From the NCBI GenBank assembly GCA_900114405.1, contig FOSY01000016.1:18649-82648 (forward strand): DNA of 64,000 nucleotides, in the 5' to 3' direction. The notes below the pieces were generated by a model, which saw only the letters and a program-made list of their open reading frames with translations, made no database searches and was not told the DNA's origin. Each line of letters begins with the position of its first letter. The stretch's first letter is position 1. Positions 9,609-19,046 of this stretch are shown in pieces. Source of the stretch: Lachnospiraceae bacterium KH1T2. Its GTDB lineage: Bacteria > Bacillota > Clostridia > Lachnospirales > Lachnospiraceae. The position numbers and the translations under genes were made by a program.

Positions 9609-9614
9609 ATTATA
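9609..9614 (-). promoter_or_regulatory. Weak candidate -10 box for the ecf-truA operon
   Basis: A TATAAT on the minus strand lies downstream of the rplQ terminator and about 72 nt before the ecfA start. The position 17 nt upstream falls in the terminator region and is a poor -35 match. It is the only promoter-like sequence in the gap. Confidence 0.25.
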
Positions 9615-9625
9615 CATTGACATAT

Positions 9626-9653
9626 AAAAAAAAGGAAGAGCCGAAGCTCTTCC
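9626..9653 (-). terminator. Intrinsic terminator of the S10-spc-alpha superoperon
   Basis: A perfect 8-bp stem GGAAGAGC/GCTCTTCC (9634-9653) closes a TTCG tetraloop on the minus strand and is followed by eight T (9633-9626). It lies 21 nt after the rplQ stop, so it ends the ribosomal superoperon. Confidence 0.95.
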
Positions 9654-9674
9654 TCATAGTAATGTGCAAAAAAA

Positions 9675-10262
9675 TTATACAAGCTCAAGCAGTACTTCCA
9701 TAGCTGCATCGCCCTTACGAAGGCCGATCTTTACGATTCTTGTATAACCACCCTTACGGTCAGCATACTTAGGAGCGATCTCATCGAAAAGCTTTGCAAC
9801 AAGATCAACTTCCTTAGCCTTCTTGCCTTCACCCTGAACTACAGGATAAAGAACCTTGAGCATTTCACGTCTAGCGTGAAGTCTTGAAGGAAGATCCTTC
9901 TTGATTTCCTTCTCTACTGTATCGTAAACAGTAACTGTCTTACCGTTTTCGATTCTCTTAATCTTACCGTTCTCATCACGGTGAGTCTCAGAAAGAACAG
10001 CCTTTGTATCCTTGTCGATGATCTGCTTTACGCGGCGTCCGTCCTTATCCTTCTTAGCAACCTTAGCTGAAACCTTAACTGTTTCGAAGTTATCCTTCTC
10101 ACGGATTGCCTTTGTGATAAGACGCTCAGCGATCTTCTGAACTTCTTCAGCCTTAGCAGCTGTTGTTCTGATCTTACCATTAGCGATAAGAGCTGTTACC
10201 TGGCTTCTAAGAAGAGCCTTTCTCTGAGATGCTGTACGACCAAGCTTTCTGTACATTGCCAT
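9675..10262 (-). CDS. rplQ: 50S ribosomal protein L17 with a large internal insertion
   Basis: 195 residues from the ATG at 10262, which has AGAGGA about 8 nt upstream; the in-frame ATG at 10337 has none. The N-terminal ([18 protein letters not shown]) and C-terminal ([19 protein letters not shown]) parts are classical L17. Between residue about 53 and about 123 there is an extra, charged segment of roughly 70 residues, because Bacillus L17 is only 120 residues and goes directly from the first helix to the DLHARR region (here [10 protein letters not shown]). L17 lies near the peptide exit tunnel on the large subunit. It is the last gene of the superoperon. Confidence 0.97.
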   Translation of the reverse strand: MAMYRKLGRTASQRKALLRSQVTALIANGKIRTTAAKAEEVQKIAERLITKAIREKDNFETVKVSAKVAKKDKDGRRVKQIIDKDTKAVLSETHRDENGKIKRIENGKTVTVYDTVEKEIKKDLPSRLHARREMLKVLYPVVQGEGKKAKEVDLVAKLFDEIAPKYADRKGGYTRIVKIGLRKGDAAMEVLLELV

Positions 10263-10373
10263 AATTATTTCCTCTTTCTCATTATAGTACACAAACATGC
10301 CTATTGGTCTTATAGTTTGTGCGTGAGTGGTGTTCACATGCCCTACGGTCTTATTGTGAAAACCGTCTATAAG

Positions 10374-11333
10374 TTATTCTTCGCTTTTATTAAGTTCAAG
10401 TCCAAGCTCATTAAGCTTAGCAAGAACTTCTTCCAGAGACTTACGACCAAGGTTACGAACCTTCATCATGTCATCTGGTGTACGATTAATCAATTCTGCA
10501 ACGGTATTGATTCCTGCTCTCTTAAGACAGTTATAAGAACGAACTGAAAGTTCAAGTTCATCGATATTCATCTCAAGAACCTTAGCTGCCTCATCATTTG
10601 GCTTATCAACCATTACATCAACCTTAGTTGCTGCATCAGAAAGATCGATAAACAAGCTGAGGTGCTCGCTAAGAACCTTAGCTGCAAGGCTTACTGCCTC
10701 CTGTGGAGCCAAAGTACCGTTAGTATAAACATCAAGTGTAAGCTTATCGTAATCTGTAACCTGACCTACACGTGTATTCTCAACGCTTAAGTTTACACGC
10801 TCTACAGGTGTATAGATAGAATCGACAGCTATAACACCGATTGGAAGATCATCTGACTTATTCTTGTCAACACTTACATATCCACGACCCTTTGTGATAG
10901 TCAATTCAATGTAAAGTCTGCAATCAGCACCACCATTAAGAGTAGCAATGTGCTGATCCTGATTAATGATCTCAATATCCTGATCAACCTGAATATCAGC
11001 AGCTGTGACTTCACCCTCACCGCTAAAATCAATATAAGCAGTCTTAGGTTCATCAGAAGAGCTGTTGTTTCTGATTGCAAGATTCTTGATGTTAAGAACT
11101 ATTTCAGTTACATCTTCCTTAACTCCAGGAATAGAACTGAACTCATGAAGAACTCCCTCGATCTTAATCTGGCTTACTGCTGCGCCAGGCAAAGATGAAA
11201 GCATGATTCGTCTGAGCGAATTTCCAAGTGTAATGCCGTAACCGCGCTCAAGAGGCTCTACAACAAACCTTGCATATTTACTATCTTCTGATACATCAGT
11301 AATCTCAATCTTAGGTTTTTCAAACTCAAACAA
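10374..11333 (-). CDS. rpoA: DNA-directed RNA polymerase alpha subunit
   Basis: 319 residues. The N-terminal assembly domain starts with [10 protein letters not shown] and contains the [13 protein letters not shown] motif; the C-terminal domain (from about 245) has the two helix-hairpin-helix stretches, including the [12 protein letters not shown] motif that contacts DNA UP elements and activators. It forms the dimer on which the polymerase is assembled. An AAAGGAGG site precedes the ATG. It is separated from rpsD by a 73-nt gap holding a strong hairpin, and from rplQ by 111 nt. Confidence 0.98.
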   Translation of the reverse strand: MFEFEKPKIEITDVSEDSKYARFVVEPLERGYGITLGNSLRRIMLSSLPGAAVSQIKIEGVLHEFSSIPGVKEDVTEIVLNIKNLAIRNNSSSDEPKTAYIDFSGEGEVTAADIQVDQDIEIINQDQHIATLNGGADCRLYIELTITKGRGYVSVDKNKSDDLPIGVIAVDSIYTPVERVNLSVENTRVGQVTDYDKLTLDVYTNGTLAPQEAVSLAAKVLSEHLSLFIDLSDAATKVDVMVDKPNDEAAKVLEMNIDELELSVRSYNCLKRAGINTVAELINRTPDDMMKVRNLGRKSLEEVLAKLNELGLELNKSEE

Positions 11334-11370
11334 ACTATGTACCTCCTTTGGGGTTCTAAGAAAACAATGT

Positions 11371-11395
11371 CAGGTACGCATAGTATGCGTACCTG
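11371..11395 (-). other. Perfect intercistronic hairpin between rpsD and rpoA
   Basis: An 11-bp perfect stem (arm CAGGTACGCAT, loop of 3) lies in the rpsD-rpoA gap, about 37 nt upstream of the rpoA ATG. No T-run follows, so it does not look like an ordinary terminator. A processing or mRNA-stability element, or an attenuation site setting polymerase against ribosomal protein output, is possible; this is inference. Confidence 0.8.
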
Positions 11396-11406
11396 ATTAT
11401 AACATC

Positions 11407-12000
11407 TTACTTAGAATACAACTCGACGATAGCCAATTCATTTACAGGAACATCAATCTGGTCCCTGGAAGGAAGTTCATTAACAGTTCCCTTGTAGTTG
11501 TCATGATCAGCTGTTAACCATGCTGGAACTGCTCTGTCTGCTGTAACATCATAGATGTCCTTGATGTGCTGAGAAGCTCTTGACTTCTCTTTGATTTCGA
11601 TAACATCGCCAGCCTTAACGAGGATTGAAGGAATGTTAACAATCTTTCCGTTAAGTGTGAATGCCTTGTGAGCAACCATCTGACGAGCTTCTCTTCTTGT
11701 TCTAGCGAAACCAAGGCGGAACACTACGTTATCGATTCTGCGCTCGAGAAGAGTCATAAGGTTTTCACCTGTCATACCCTTCATACGCTCAGCTCTCTTA
11801 TAGTAATTACGGAAAGGCTTCTCAAGAACACCATATATAAACTTAGCCTTCTGCTTTTCGCGAAGCTGAAGTCCGTACTCACTTACCTTTCTGTTGGCTC
11901 TGGTAAGGTTTCTGTTGGATGTTTTACTAAGTCCAAGATATGCCGGTTCCATACCAAGGGATCTGCATCTCTTAAGAACAGGTACTCTATTAACTGCCAT
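11407..12000 (-). CDS. rpsD: 30S ribosomal protein S4
   Basis: 197 residues. The N-terminal domain lacks the zinc cysteines found in some S4 proteins (only one Cys, near residue 12); the S4 RNA-binding domain includes the [24 protein letters not shown] motif and its flanks. S4 binds 16S rRNA early in assembly and can repress its own operon in other bacteria. It starts 4 nt after the rpsK stop. Location in the alpha operon between rpsK and rpoA is usual for Clostridia but not for Bacillus subtilis. Confidence 0.97.
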   Translation of the reverse strand: MAVNRVPVLKRCRSLGMEPAYLGLSKTSNRNLTRANRKVSEYGLQLREKQKAKFIYGVLEKPFRNYYKRAERMKGMTGENLMTLLERRIDNVVFRLGFARTRREARQMVAHKAFTLNGKIVNIPSILVKAGDVIEIKEKSRASQHIKDIYDVTADRAVPAWLTADHDNYKGTVNELPSRDQIDVPVNELAIVELYSK

Positions 12001-12004
12001 ATGC

Positions 12005-12406
12005 TTACACTCTCCTTCTCTTAGGTGGACGGCATCCGTTATGAGGAACTGGAGTTACGTCCTTAATACTTGTTACCTGAAGACCTGCTGCGGATAATGC
12101 ACGAATTGCTGCTTCTCTTCCTGAACCAGGACCTTTAACCATAACGTCAACTGACTTAAGTCCATGGATGAGAGCTGCCTTTGTAGCTGTCTCTGCTGCT
12201 ACCTGAGCTGCATATGGAGTAGATTTCCTTGAACCTCTAAAACCAAGACCGCCGGCACTAGCCCATGAAAGAGCATTTCCCTGTGCATCTGTCAGAGTAA
12301 CGATAGTGTTGTTGAAAGATGACTGAATATGTGCCTGTCCGTGTTCAACGTTTTTCTTAACGCGCTTTTTTGTAACCTTTTTCGCGCTAGCCTGCTGTTT
12401 AGCCAT
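12005..12406 (-). CDS. rpsK: 30S ribosomal protein S11
   Basis: 133 residues with a basic N-terminus ([11 protein letters not shown]) and the conserved [16 protein letters not shown] and [19 protein letters not shown] motifs; ends PPKRRRV as is typical. S11 forms part of the mRNA exit region of the 30S platform. The gene follows rpsM by 58 nt in the alpha operon. Confidence 0.98.
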   Translation of the reverse strand: MAKQQASAKKVTKKRVKKNVEHGQAHIQSSFNNTIVTLTDAQGNALSWASAGGLGFRGSRKSTPYAAQVAAETATKAALIHGLKSVDVMVKGPGSGREAAIRALSAAGLQVTSIKDVTPVPHNGCRPPKRRRV

Positions 12407-12464
12407 ATTAAAACTAACCTACTTTCTCTAATCTTGTTAATAAGTAACTACGCCGATAAGAGAA

Positions 12465-12833
12465 TTACTTCTTCTTATTTGCTACTGTTCTTCTTGGACC
12501 CTTGCATGTTCTTGCATTGGTCTTTGTCTTCTGTCCACGACATGGAAGTGACTTTCTGTGACGAACGCCTCTGTAGCAACCGATTTCTGTCAGTCTCTTG
12601 ATGTCCATTGCAATCTGTCTACGAAGATCACCTTCGATAGTCTGTGTTCTGTCAATAACATCACGAAGCTTTGCTACTTCTTCCTCTGTAAGGTCTCTTA
12701 CACGTGTGTCAGGATTAATTCCTGCCTCAGCCAGAATTCTTGTTGAGCTTGCTCTACCTATACCATAAATATATGTAAGACCGATCTCAACACGCTTTTC
12801 TCTTGGTAAATCAACACCAGCGATACGAGCCAT
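12465..12833 (-). CDS. rpsM: 30S ribosomal protein S13
   Basis: 122 residues starting [26 protein letters not shown] and ending with a basic tail ([23 protein letters not shown] region). S13 sits in the 30S head, contacts the P-site tRNA and forms bridges to the 50S subunit. A GGAGG site is found 8 nt before the ATG. It lies 45 nt downstream of rpmJ. Confidence 0.98.
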   Translation of the reverse strand: MARIAGVDLPREKRVEIGLTYIYGIGRASSTRILAEAGINPDTRVRDLTEEEVAKLRDVIDRTQTIEGDLRRQIAMDIKRLTEIGCYRGVRHRKSLPCRGQKTKTNARTCKGPRRTVANKKK

Positions 12834-12878
12834 AGTGAGTATGAACCTCCTTCTTTCTACATATAGTACGCAAAAATA

Positions 12879-12992
12879 TTATCCCTGAACCTGCTTATGC
12901 TTTGGGTTCTCGCAGATAATTCTGATCTTGCCTTTTCTTTTGATAACCTTGCACTTTTCGCACATAGGCTTAACTGAAGATCTTACCTTCAT
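12879..12992 (-). CDS. rpmJ: 50S ribosomal protein L36 (zinc-type)
   Basis: A 37-residue protein read directly from the minus strand, beginning [14 protein letters not shown] and ending HKQVQG. Cys11, Cys14, Cys27 and His32 form the zinc site of the C+ type L36. A GGAGG site precedes the ATG by 6 nt. It lies between infA (gap about 121 nt) and rpsM, the conserved order. Confidence 0.96.
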   Translation of the reverse strand: MKVRSSVKPMCEKCKVIKRKGKIRIICENPKHKQVQG

Positions 12993-13113
12993 TGTCTTCC
13001 TCCAATCTCATTTAAAAAACTGCACACGAGGATACGGTTCTCCGAAAAGAGCCGAATTTAATACTAACATATTCAGTGTTTTACTGCAAGCAATTTTAAT
13101 AAAATTTAATGAA

Positions 13114-13332
13114 TTACTTGTCTCTCCAGATGATTCTTCCTTTTGAAAGATCGTAAGGTGACATCTCAAGTGTAACTTTGTCACCTGGAAGAATTCTGAT
13201 AAAGTTCATTCTAAGTTTTCCACTGATATGAGCAAGCACCTGATGACCATTTTCCAATTCAACCTGGAACATGGCATTGGGAAGCTTTTCTACTACTCTG
13301 CCTTCAATTTCGATTACATCTGCTTTTGACAT
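13114..13332 (-). CDS. infA: Translation initiation factor IF-1
   Basis: 72 residues from the ATG at 13332 ([15 protein letters not shown]), which has GGAGG 6 nt upstream; a longer in-frame reading to 13383 is rejected. It is a single OB-fold with the [26 protein letters not shown] core that binds the 30S A site. It follows adk by 51 nt. The methionine aminopeptidase gene (map), often found between adk and infA, is absent here. Confidence 0.97.
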   Translation of the reverse strand: MSKADVIEIEGRVVEKLPNAMFQVELENGHQVLAHISGKLRMNFIRILPGDKVTLEMSPYDLSKGRIIWRDK

Positions 13333-13383
13333 TAAGTCCTCCATGTCAGTTGCAGGAGCTGCATTGCAACTCCTGCCAAGCAA

Positions 13384-14025
13384 TTACTTTAATATCTCTT
13401 CGATTGCTTTGAATACTTCGTCCGGAGCAATTGTACCATCAACCTCTTTAAGCACGCCCTTCTTATTATAGTAATCGATGAGCGGCTGTGTCTGATCGTG
13501 ATATACACTCAGACGATTTTTAACAGTTTCTGGCTTATCGTCATCTCTGAGAACGAGTTCGCTGCCACACTTGTCGCAGATTCCCTCTTTCTTAGGTTTA
13601 AGAGTAACAATATGATATGTTGCACCGCACTTGAGACAAGCACGTCTGCCAGACATTCTTCCTATGATGTTGTCATCAGGCACTTCCACATTTATTGCAT
13701 AATCAACGCTTGTGCCAAGCTTTGTCAGCTCAGAATCAAGTACCTCTGCCTGAGGAATCGTACGTGGGAATCCGTCAAGAACATATCCGTTCTTGCAATC
13801 ATCCTGTGCAACTCTGTCCAGCAGAATTTTAACTGTCAGCTCATCAGGAACAAGCTGGCCCTGATCCATATACTTTTTTGCTTCTTTGCCAAGTTCAGTT
13901 CCATTCTTTATGTTCGCGCGGAAAATATCTCCCGTTGAAACATGTGGAATACCAAATTTTTCAGCAATTCTGGAAGCCTGAGTTCCTTTACCAGCTCCAG
14001 GTGCTCCAAGCATAATGATCTTCAT
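13384..14025 (-). CDS. adk: Adenylate kinase (zinc-type)
   Basis: 213 residues with P-loop GAPGAGKGT (7-15), the DGFPRT motif (84-89), and a LID domain carrying Cys130/133/150/153, the four-cysteine zinc site common in Gram-positive enzymes. It converts ATP plus AMP to two ADP in the cytoplasm and is part of the spc operon directly after secY (29-nt gap). Confidence 0.98.
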   Translation of the reverse strand: MKIIMLGAPGAGKGTQASRIAEKFGIPHVSTGDIFRANIKNGTELGKEAKKYMDQGQLVPDELTVKILLDRVAQDDCKNGYVLDGFPRTIPQAEVLDSELTKLGTSVDYAINVEVPDDNIIGRMSGRRACLKCGATYHIVTLKPKKEGICDKCGSELVLRDDDKPETVKNRLSVYHDQTQPLIDYYNKKGVLKEVDGTIAPDEVFKAIEEILK

Positions 14026-14054
14026 TAATTTAATCCTCCAACATTGAATATTTC

Positions 14055-15386
14055 TTATCCAAGGAATCCTTTGTAACTTCTTACGAGCATTCTTGACTCA
14101 ATCTGATTCAATGTTTCAAGGATAACTCCTACGATGATGATAAGTGAAGTTCCACCGAATGAAACATCTGCACCGAATACACCGTTGAAGAAAATCGGAA
14201 TTACAGCAACGATGACAAGTCCTACTGCTCCGATAAATATTACATAATTCAATATATTTGTCAGATACTCATTGGTAGGCTTACCCGGACGAATACCAGG
14301 AATAAAGCCACCCTGCTTCTTCAGATTATCTGAAACCTCCAGTGGATTGAAAGTAATAGATGTATAGAAGTAAGCAAAGAAAATAACCAGGACAATATAT
14401 ACGAGAAGTCCTATTGTATATACCGGCTTTGATGGATCACACCAGTTACCGGAATTCAACATACGAAGGACCATTCCTCCCAATGAATCACCGCCATTAA
14501 TACCAAAAAGCTGACAAATGACAATCGGGAACTGCATCAATGATGATGCAAAGATGATAGGAATAACTCCACCTGTATTAACCTTAAGCGGGATATTAGT
14601 AGAATTACCGCCGATCATTTTTCTTCCGGCAACTTTTTTCGCATACTGTACCGGAATTCGTCTTTCTGCTCCATTAAGAACTAGAGTAAGAACAACTGTT
14701 GCAAGAATAATAGCTATTATTACAACTGCAGCTACGACGCCCATAAGTGCTTTGCCTGAATCAAAGTTGCTCTTTACAAACATGTTGAAAAGGCTCCAAA
14801 GATCTGAAGGCATTCTGGAAATAATATTAACTACCAATACGATTGATATACCATTTCCTACACCATTTTCCGTAATCTGCTCACCTATCCACATTAATAA
14901 TGCAGAACCAGCAGTAAGTCCAGTCACAATCATGAAACCTGTAAGCCATGGATTCATAGTACCATCGAAAATTCCCTGATTGTAAAATCCAATAGCCATT
15001 GCAGCAGATTCAATCAGCGCAAGTCCTACTGTTACATAACGCGTGATGGAGACGAGAACCTTTCGGCCCTCCTCACCATCACGCTGTTTTTCTTCCAAAT
15101 ATGGAATCGCTATAGTAAGTAGCTCTATGATGATAGATGATGTAATGTACGGCGTGATGTTCAAAGCAAAAATAGACATGTTCTCAAATGAACCGCCTGT
15201 AAATGCATTAAAGAATGTGAATGTATCTCCTGTCAGATTTGAAAACCACTGAGAGAAATACTCACTGTTCACACCCGGAATCGGGAGCTGACATCCAACT
15301 CTTATAAAAATAAGCATTACAAACGTAAAGAATATTCTGTCTCTAACGTCCTTTATCTTGAAAGCATTACGAACCGACTGAAACAT
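14055..15386 (-). CDS. secY: Protein translocase subunit SecY
   Basis: 443 residues with ten predicted membrane segments and the SecY plug/pore features near the N-terminus (IRVGCQLPIPGVN). The C-terminal cytoplasmic loop has the conserved NPLEVSDNLKKQGGFIPGIRPG region. It forms the membrane channel of the Sec export system with SecE and SecG. The ATG shares a base with the rplO stop (TGATG), so translation is coupled. Confidence 0.98.
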   Translation of the reverse strand: MFQSVRNAFKIKDVRDRIFFTFVMLIFIRVGCQLPIPGVNSEYFSQWFSNLTGDTFTFFNAFTGGSFENMSIFALNITPYITSSIIIELLTIAIPYLEEKQRDGEEGRKVLVSITRYVTVGLALIESAAMAIGFYNQGIFDGTMNPWLTGFMIVTGLTAGSALLMWIGEQITENGVGNGISIVLVVNIISRMPSDLWSLFNMFVKSNFDSGKALMGVVAAVVIIAIILATVVLTLVLNGAERRIPVQYAKKVAGRKMIGGNSTNIPLKVNTGGVIPIIFASSLMQFPIVICQLFGINGGDSLGGMVLRMLNSGNWCDPSKPVYTIGLLVYIVLVIFFAYFYTSITFNPLEVSDNLKKQGGFIPGIRPGKPTNEYLTNILNYVIFIGAVGLVIVAVIPIFFNGVFGADVSFGGTSLIIIVGVILETLNQIESRMLVRSYKGFLG

Positions 15387-15829
15387 CAGATCACCTCAGC
15401 TTTCCCACCTACAGCTTCAATTTTCTCCTTAGCAGATGCTGAAAAAGCATTTACCTGAACAGTAAGCTTCTTTGTAAGCTCGCCGTTACCAAGGATCTTA
15501 ACGCCATCATTTACTTTCTTGATGACACCCTTCTCAAGAAGATTCTCAACTGTTACAGTTTCTCCATCCTCGTAGAAATACTCAAGTGTGCTAAGATTGA
15601 TAGCAACGATCTCTTTTGAGTTAGGATCTGTGAATCCTCTCTTAGGAAGTCTTCTGTACAGTGGCATCTGACCACCTTCGAATCCAAGACGAGGAGCGCC
15701 TGAACGAGCCTTCTGACCCTTGTGGCCATATCCAGCTGTCTTTCCGTTTCCTGAAGCATGACCACGGCCTTTTCTGAAGTTAGCTGTGTGCTTGTTGCCA
15801 GGAGCTGGTCTTAAATTATTTAATTCCAT
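15386..15829 (-). CDS. rplO: 50S ribosomal protein L15
   Basis: 147 residues with the Gly/Arg-rich N-terminal extension ([19 protein letters not shown], then [21 protein letters not shown]) and the [17 protein letters not shown] motif. L15 helps late 50S assembly. GGAGG lies shortly before the start. Its stop overlaps secY. Confidence 0.98.
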   Translation of the reverse strand: MELNNLRPAPGNKHTANFRKGRGHASGNGKTAGYGHKGQKARSGAPRLGFEGGQMPLYRRLPKRGFTDPNSKEIVAINLSTLEYFYEDGETVTVENLLEKGVIKKVNDGVKILGNGELTKKLTVQVNAFSASAKEKIEAVGGKAEVI

Positions 15830-15846
15830 CTCTACACCTCCTATAA

Positions 15847-16032
15847 TTAGATTTCTTCAACCTTTACAAGGTGGCGAACAGCATTAACCATGCCACGAAC
15901 AGCATCGTTATCAGGCAGCTCAACCGAATTGTAAGTCTTGTGCAGTCCGAGTGCTTCTACAGTCTTTCTGTGCTTCGGGATTGCACCGATTGTTGATTTA
16001 ACTAATGTAACTTTTAATTTCTTATCAGCCAT
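15847..16032 (-). CDS. rpmD: 50S ribosomal protein L30
   Basis: 61 residues from the ATG at 16032 ([25 protein letters not shown]); GGAGG is 6 nt upstream, which decides against the in-frame ATG at 16044 that overlaps this site. Bacterial-type short L30 with the conserved KSTIG and [10 protein letters not shown] motifs. Position between rpsE and rplO is standard. Confidence 0.97.
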   Translation of the reverse strand: MADKKLKVTLVKSTIGAIPKHRKTVEALGLHKTYNSVELPDNDAVRGMVNAVRHLVKVEEI

Positions 16033-16055
16033 TGTAACCTCCATCTCGTAAGAAC

Positions 16056-16565
16056 TTAGCTCAGTACTTCTTCAACGGACTTACCACGGTTAGCTGCAAC
16101 TTCTTCAGGAGTCTTAAGCTGTGATAAAGCGTCGATAGTTGCAAGAACTACGTTCTGCTTGTTGTTTGAACCAAGTGACTTAGTACGGATGTTTCTGATA
16201 CCTGCTACTTCGCAAACGATACGTGCTGGACCGCCAGCGATGATACCAGTACCTTCCGGAGCCTTCTTAAGAAGGATGGAAGCTCCACCGAACTTGCCGA
16301 TGAAATCATGAGAAATTGATCCGTTCTTATCAAGTGTTACGCTGATAAGCTTCTTAGATGCATCTTCTCTTCCCTTACGGATTGCTTCAGGAATTTCAGC
16401 TGCCTTACCAAGGCCAACACCAACGTGACCGTTGTTATCGCCAACTACAACGAGAGCTGAAAAGCGCATGTTACGTCCACCTTTTACAACTTTTGTAACA
16501 CGCTTGATGGTTACTACTCTGTCAATCAGCTCAAGGCTGCTTGCATCGATTTTAGAGTGATTCAT
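16056..16565 (-). CDS. rpsE: 30S ribosomal protein S5
   Basis: 169 residues with the N-terminal double-stranded RNA-binding domain ([20 protein letters not shown]) and the [17 protein letters not shown] and [19 protein letters not shown] motifs. S5 acts in decoding accuracy and lines the mRNA entry. A good ribosome site precedes the start; rplR lies 17 nt upstream. Confidence 0.98.
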   Translation of the reverse strand: MNHSKIDASSLELIDRVVTIKRVTKVVKGGRNMRFSALVVVGDNNGHVGVGLGKAAEIPEAIRKGREDASKKLISVTLDKNGSISHDFIGKFGGASILLKKAPEGTGIIAGGPARIVCEVAGIRNIRTKSLGSNNKQNVVLATIDALSQLKTPEEVAANRGKSVEEVLS

Positions 16566-16582
16566 TGTCTTCTCCTTTCGTA

Positions 16583-16951
16583 TTAGAATTCGAGTCCGGC
16601 TTCTCTTGCTGCATCTGCCAGTGCCTTAATTTTACCCTGGTAAATGAAACCGCCTCTGTCGAAGACAACCTGCTTGATACCCTTTTCGATTGCTCTCTTG
16701 CCGATTACTGATCCAAGATATGTAGCAGCTTCAACATTGTCTGTGAACTTAAGCTCAGAGCTTACAGCCTTTTCAACAGTAGAAGCAGCAACCAGTGTCT
16801 TTCCAGCAACATCATCGATGATCTGAGCATACATGTGCTTATTGCTTCTGAAAACTGACAGACGTGGTCTCTCAGGTGTGCCGCTGAAACGATTGCGAAC
16901 TTTAAGGTGCTTCTTTTCACGAACTTCAGTTCTTGATTTCTTGCTAATCAT
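16583..16951 (-). CDS. rplR: 50S ribosomal protein L18
   Basis: 122 residues with the RNA-binding core ([20 protein letters not shown]) and the C-terminal [25 protein letters not shown] ending (conserved FDRGG, Y.GR-like and AREAGL elements). L18 binds 5S rRNA and joins it to the 50S subunit. It lies 16 nt after rplF in the spc operon. Confidence 0.98.
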   Translation of the reverse strand: MISKKSRTEVREKKHLKVRNRFSGTPERPRLSVFRSNKHMYAQIIDDVAGKTLVAASTVEKAVSSELKFTDNVEAATYLGSVIGKRAIEKGIKQVVFDRGGFIYQGKIKALADAAREAGLEF

Positions 16952-16967
16952 TTCTTATCGCTCCTCC

Positions 16968-17507
16968 TTACTTCTTACCTGTCTTGCCGACTTTACGTCT
17001 GATAGTTTCATCGATATACTTAATACCCTTACCCTTGTATGGTTCAGGTCTCTTCTTATCTCTGATTACAGCCGCATACTGACCGACTTTTTCTTTGTCG
17101 ATACCTTCGACTTCAATTTTATTATCAACGACCTTAGTCTCGATTCCTTCTGGATCCTCCATGATTACAGGATGAGAGAAACCAAGAGACATTGTCAATG
17201 TCTTGCCCTGTTTCTGAGCTCTGAAACCAACACCGTTGATTTCAAGAACCTTCTTATAACCTTCATGGACACCAACAACCATGTTATTGATGAGGGATCT
17301 TGTGAGACCGTGAAGAGCCTTTGTCTCTTTCTCATCGTTAGGTCTCTCTACAACGACATGACCGTCTTCAATCTTAATTGTAAGAACTGCAGGAAGAACT
17401 CTTTCCAGAGTTCCCTTTGGTCCTTTAACAGTCACTTTATTATTTTCTGCAACTTCTACTGTTACACCAGCAGGAATTGCGATAGGCATTTTTCCGATAC
17501 GTGACAT
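16968..17507 (-). CDS. rplF: 50S ribosomal protein L6
   Basis: 179 residues starting MSRIGKMPIAIPAGV, with two repeats of the L6 fold and the C-terminal RRPEPYKGKGI-type motif (here KKRPEPYKGKGIKY). L6 lies near the sarcin-ricin loop and the factor-binding site. A GGAGG-type site precedes the ATG; rpsH is 20 nt upstream. Confidence 0.98.
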   Translation of the reverse strand: MSRIGKMPIAIPAGVTVEVAENNKVTVKGPKGTLERVLPAVLTIKIEDGHVVVERPNDEKETKALHGLTRSLINNMVVGVHEGYKKVLEINGVGFRAQKQGKTLTMSLGFSHPVIMEDPEGIETKVVDNKIEVEGIDKEKVGQYAAVIRDKKRPEPYKGKGIKYIDETIRRKVGKTGKK

Positions 17508-17527
17508 GCCCGCTACCTCCTAATTAA

Positions 17528-17929
17528 TTACCAAACAAAGGCGAGTACTTCACCGCCGACATTAAGTTCTCTTGCTTTTTTATCTGTAATAACACCCTGG
17601 TTTGTAGAGATGATAGCAATACCAAGTCCACCAAGAACTCTAGGAAGCTTATCCTTGCCTGCGTAAATACGAAGACCAGGCTTAGAGATTCTCTTAAGTC
17701 CTGTGATGATTCTCTTCTGCTTGTCATCAGCATACTTCAAAGTGATGCGGATATCCTTGAAACCTTTGTTGTCTACCATCTCATATTTCTTGATGTAACC
17801 TTCATCAACAAGGATATCAGCTATAGCAACCTTCATCTTAGATGAAGGGATATCAACTGTATCGTGTTTTGCAGTATTTGCATTACGAATTCTTGTAAGC
17901 ATATCTGCAATCGGATCATTTGTTGTCAT
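17528..17929 (-). CDS. rpsH: 30S ribosomal protein S8
   Basis: 133 residues starting [18 protein letters not shown] and ending with the [14 protein letters not shown] motif. S8 binds the central domain of 16S rRNA and in E. coli represses the spc operon. GGAGG lies 6 nt before the start. Confidence 0.98.
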   Translation of the reverse strand: MTTNDPIADMLTRIRNANTAKHDTVDIPSSKMKVAIADILVDEGYIKKYEMVDNKGFKDIRITLKYADDKQKRIITGLKRISKPGLRIYAGKDKLPRVLGGLGIAIISTNQGVITDKKARELNVGGEVLAFVW

Positions 17930-17965
17930 TTTAACCTCCTTATGATCTGTCAGTACTTATCGAAC

Positions 17966-18151
17966 TTACCAAGACGCTTTCTTTACGCCAGGAATCTGTC
18001 CCTTATATGCAAGTTCGCGGAAGCATACTCTGCAGATACCATACTTACGAAGAACTGAGTGCGGACGGCCACAGATTCTGCAGCGTGTATATGCCCTTGT
18101 AGAAAACTTAGGTTTGCGCTGCTGCTTCAGCTTCATAGATAACTTAGCCAT
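17966..18151 (-). CDS. rpsN: 30S ribosomal protein S14 type Z (zinc-binding)
   Basis: 61 residues with four zinc cysteines, Cys24/27/40/43, in CRICGRP and CRVCFREL motifs. The short zinc form is the usual one in Clostridia and Bacilli. It assembles into the 30S head. It follows rplE by 13 nt. Confidence 0.98.
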   Translation of the reverse strand: MAKLSMKLKQQRKPKFSTRAYTRCRICGRPHSVLRKYGICRVCFRELAYKGQIPGVKKASW

Positions 18152-18164
18152 GAATTAATCCTCC

Positions 18165-18704
18165 TTATTTCTGGAAAGGCATATTGAACAGTCTGAGAAG
18201 CTCACGAGCCTCTTCGTCTGTCTTTGCAGTTGTGACAACAATGATGTCCATACCTCTTACCTTATCGATCTTATCGTACTCGATTTCTGGGAAGATAAGC
18301 TGCTCTTTGATACCAAGGGCATAGTTACCTCTGCCATCGAAAGAGTTAGCATTTACTCCGTGGAAGTCACGTACACGAGGAAGAGCAAGGTTTACAAGAC
18401 GATCAAGGAACTCATACATTCTTTCGCCACGAAGAGTAACCTTACATCCGATTGGCATACCCTCTCTGATCTTGAAGTTAGCAACAGCCTTCTTTGCCTT
18501 TGTTGTAACTGCCTTCTGACCTGTGATTGTCTCAAGGTCTGATACAGCGCTGTCAAGAACCTTTGCGTTCTCCTTAGCTTCACCAACACCCATGTTTACG
18601 ACAATCTTAACGATCTTCGGGACTTCCATAATATTCTTATATCCGAACTTCTTCGTCATTGCATCAACGATTTCGTTCTTATACTGATCTTTAAGTCTGC
18701 TCAT
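18165..18704 (-). CDS. rplE: 50S ribosomal protein L5
   Basis: 179 residues, with the [14 protein letters not shown] motif, the [21 protein letters not shown] segment (conserved TGQ, AKKS-like and FKIREG elements), and the C-terminal [19 protein letters not shown]5 binds 5S rRNA and contacts the P-site tRNA. It begins 16 nt after rplX. Confidence 0.98.
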   Translation of the reverse strand: MSRLKDQYKNEIVDAMTKKFGYKNIMEVPKIVKIVVNMGVGEAKENAKVLDSAVSDLETITGQKAVTTKAKKAVANFKIREGMPIGCKVTLRGERMYEFLDRLVNLALPRVRDFHGVNANSFDGRGNYALGIKEQLIFPEIEYDKIDKVRGMDIIVVTTAKTDEEARELLRLFNMPFQK

Positions 18705-18720
18705 TTATTTCCTCCTTTCC

Positions 18721-19032
18721 TCAGTCAATTACTTCGCCTGTTGACTTAGCGAAACGTACCTTCTTGTCACCTTCAACCTTGAAACCAATTCTGGTAGGCT
18801 TTCCGTTTGCAAGATACATAACGTTAGAAAGGTCAAATGCTGCTTCTCTGTGTACGATACCACCGTCAGGGTTAACTGCTGAAGGCTTCTCATGCTTAGA
18901 GATCATGTTGACACCTTCAACAACAACCTTGTTCTTCTTTACATCAACGGAAAGAACCTTTCCGCTCTTGCCTTTATCTTTACCGGCGATTACCTGAACG
19001 GTATCACCCTTCTTGATCTTTGACATTGCCAT
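18721..19032 (-). CDS. rplX: 50S ribosomal protein L24
   Basis: 103 residues with an N-terminal KOW motif ([20 protein letters not shown]) and [17 protein letters not shown]24 starts 50S assembly. The first ATG at 19032 is taken since GGAGG lies 9 nt before it; the second ATG at 19026 is an alternative. Confidence 0.97.
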   Translation of the reverse strand: MAMSKIKKGDTVQVIAGKDKGKSGKVLSVDVKKNKVVVEGVNMISKHEKPSAVNPDGGIVHREAAFDLSNVMYLANGKPTRIGFKVEGDKKVRFAKSTGEVID

Positions 19033-19046
19033 TTGGTGACACCTCC

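Noticed and set aside
10263..10373. TATAAT in the rpoA-rplQ gap as an internal promoter
   Set aside because: It lies close to the rplQ start and the sequence 17 nt upstream does not match a -35.
11396..11404. Extended -10 like TGTTATAAT before rpoA
   Set aside because: Transcription would begin inside the perfect hairpin and no -35 is visible, so I do not call it a promoter.
13384..14025. Possible hidden map gene near adk
   Set aside because: Both strands around adk and infA were read; there is no room and no methionine aminopeptidase motif.
16833..17504. Plus-strand open frame of 223 codons over rplR/rplF
   Set aside because: It is antisense to two certain ribosomal genes and has a composition (many Ser, Phe, Cys, Leu) typical of a reversed coding frame.
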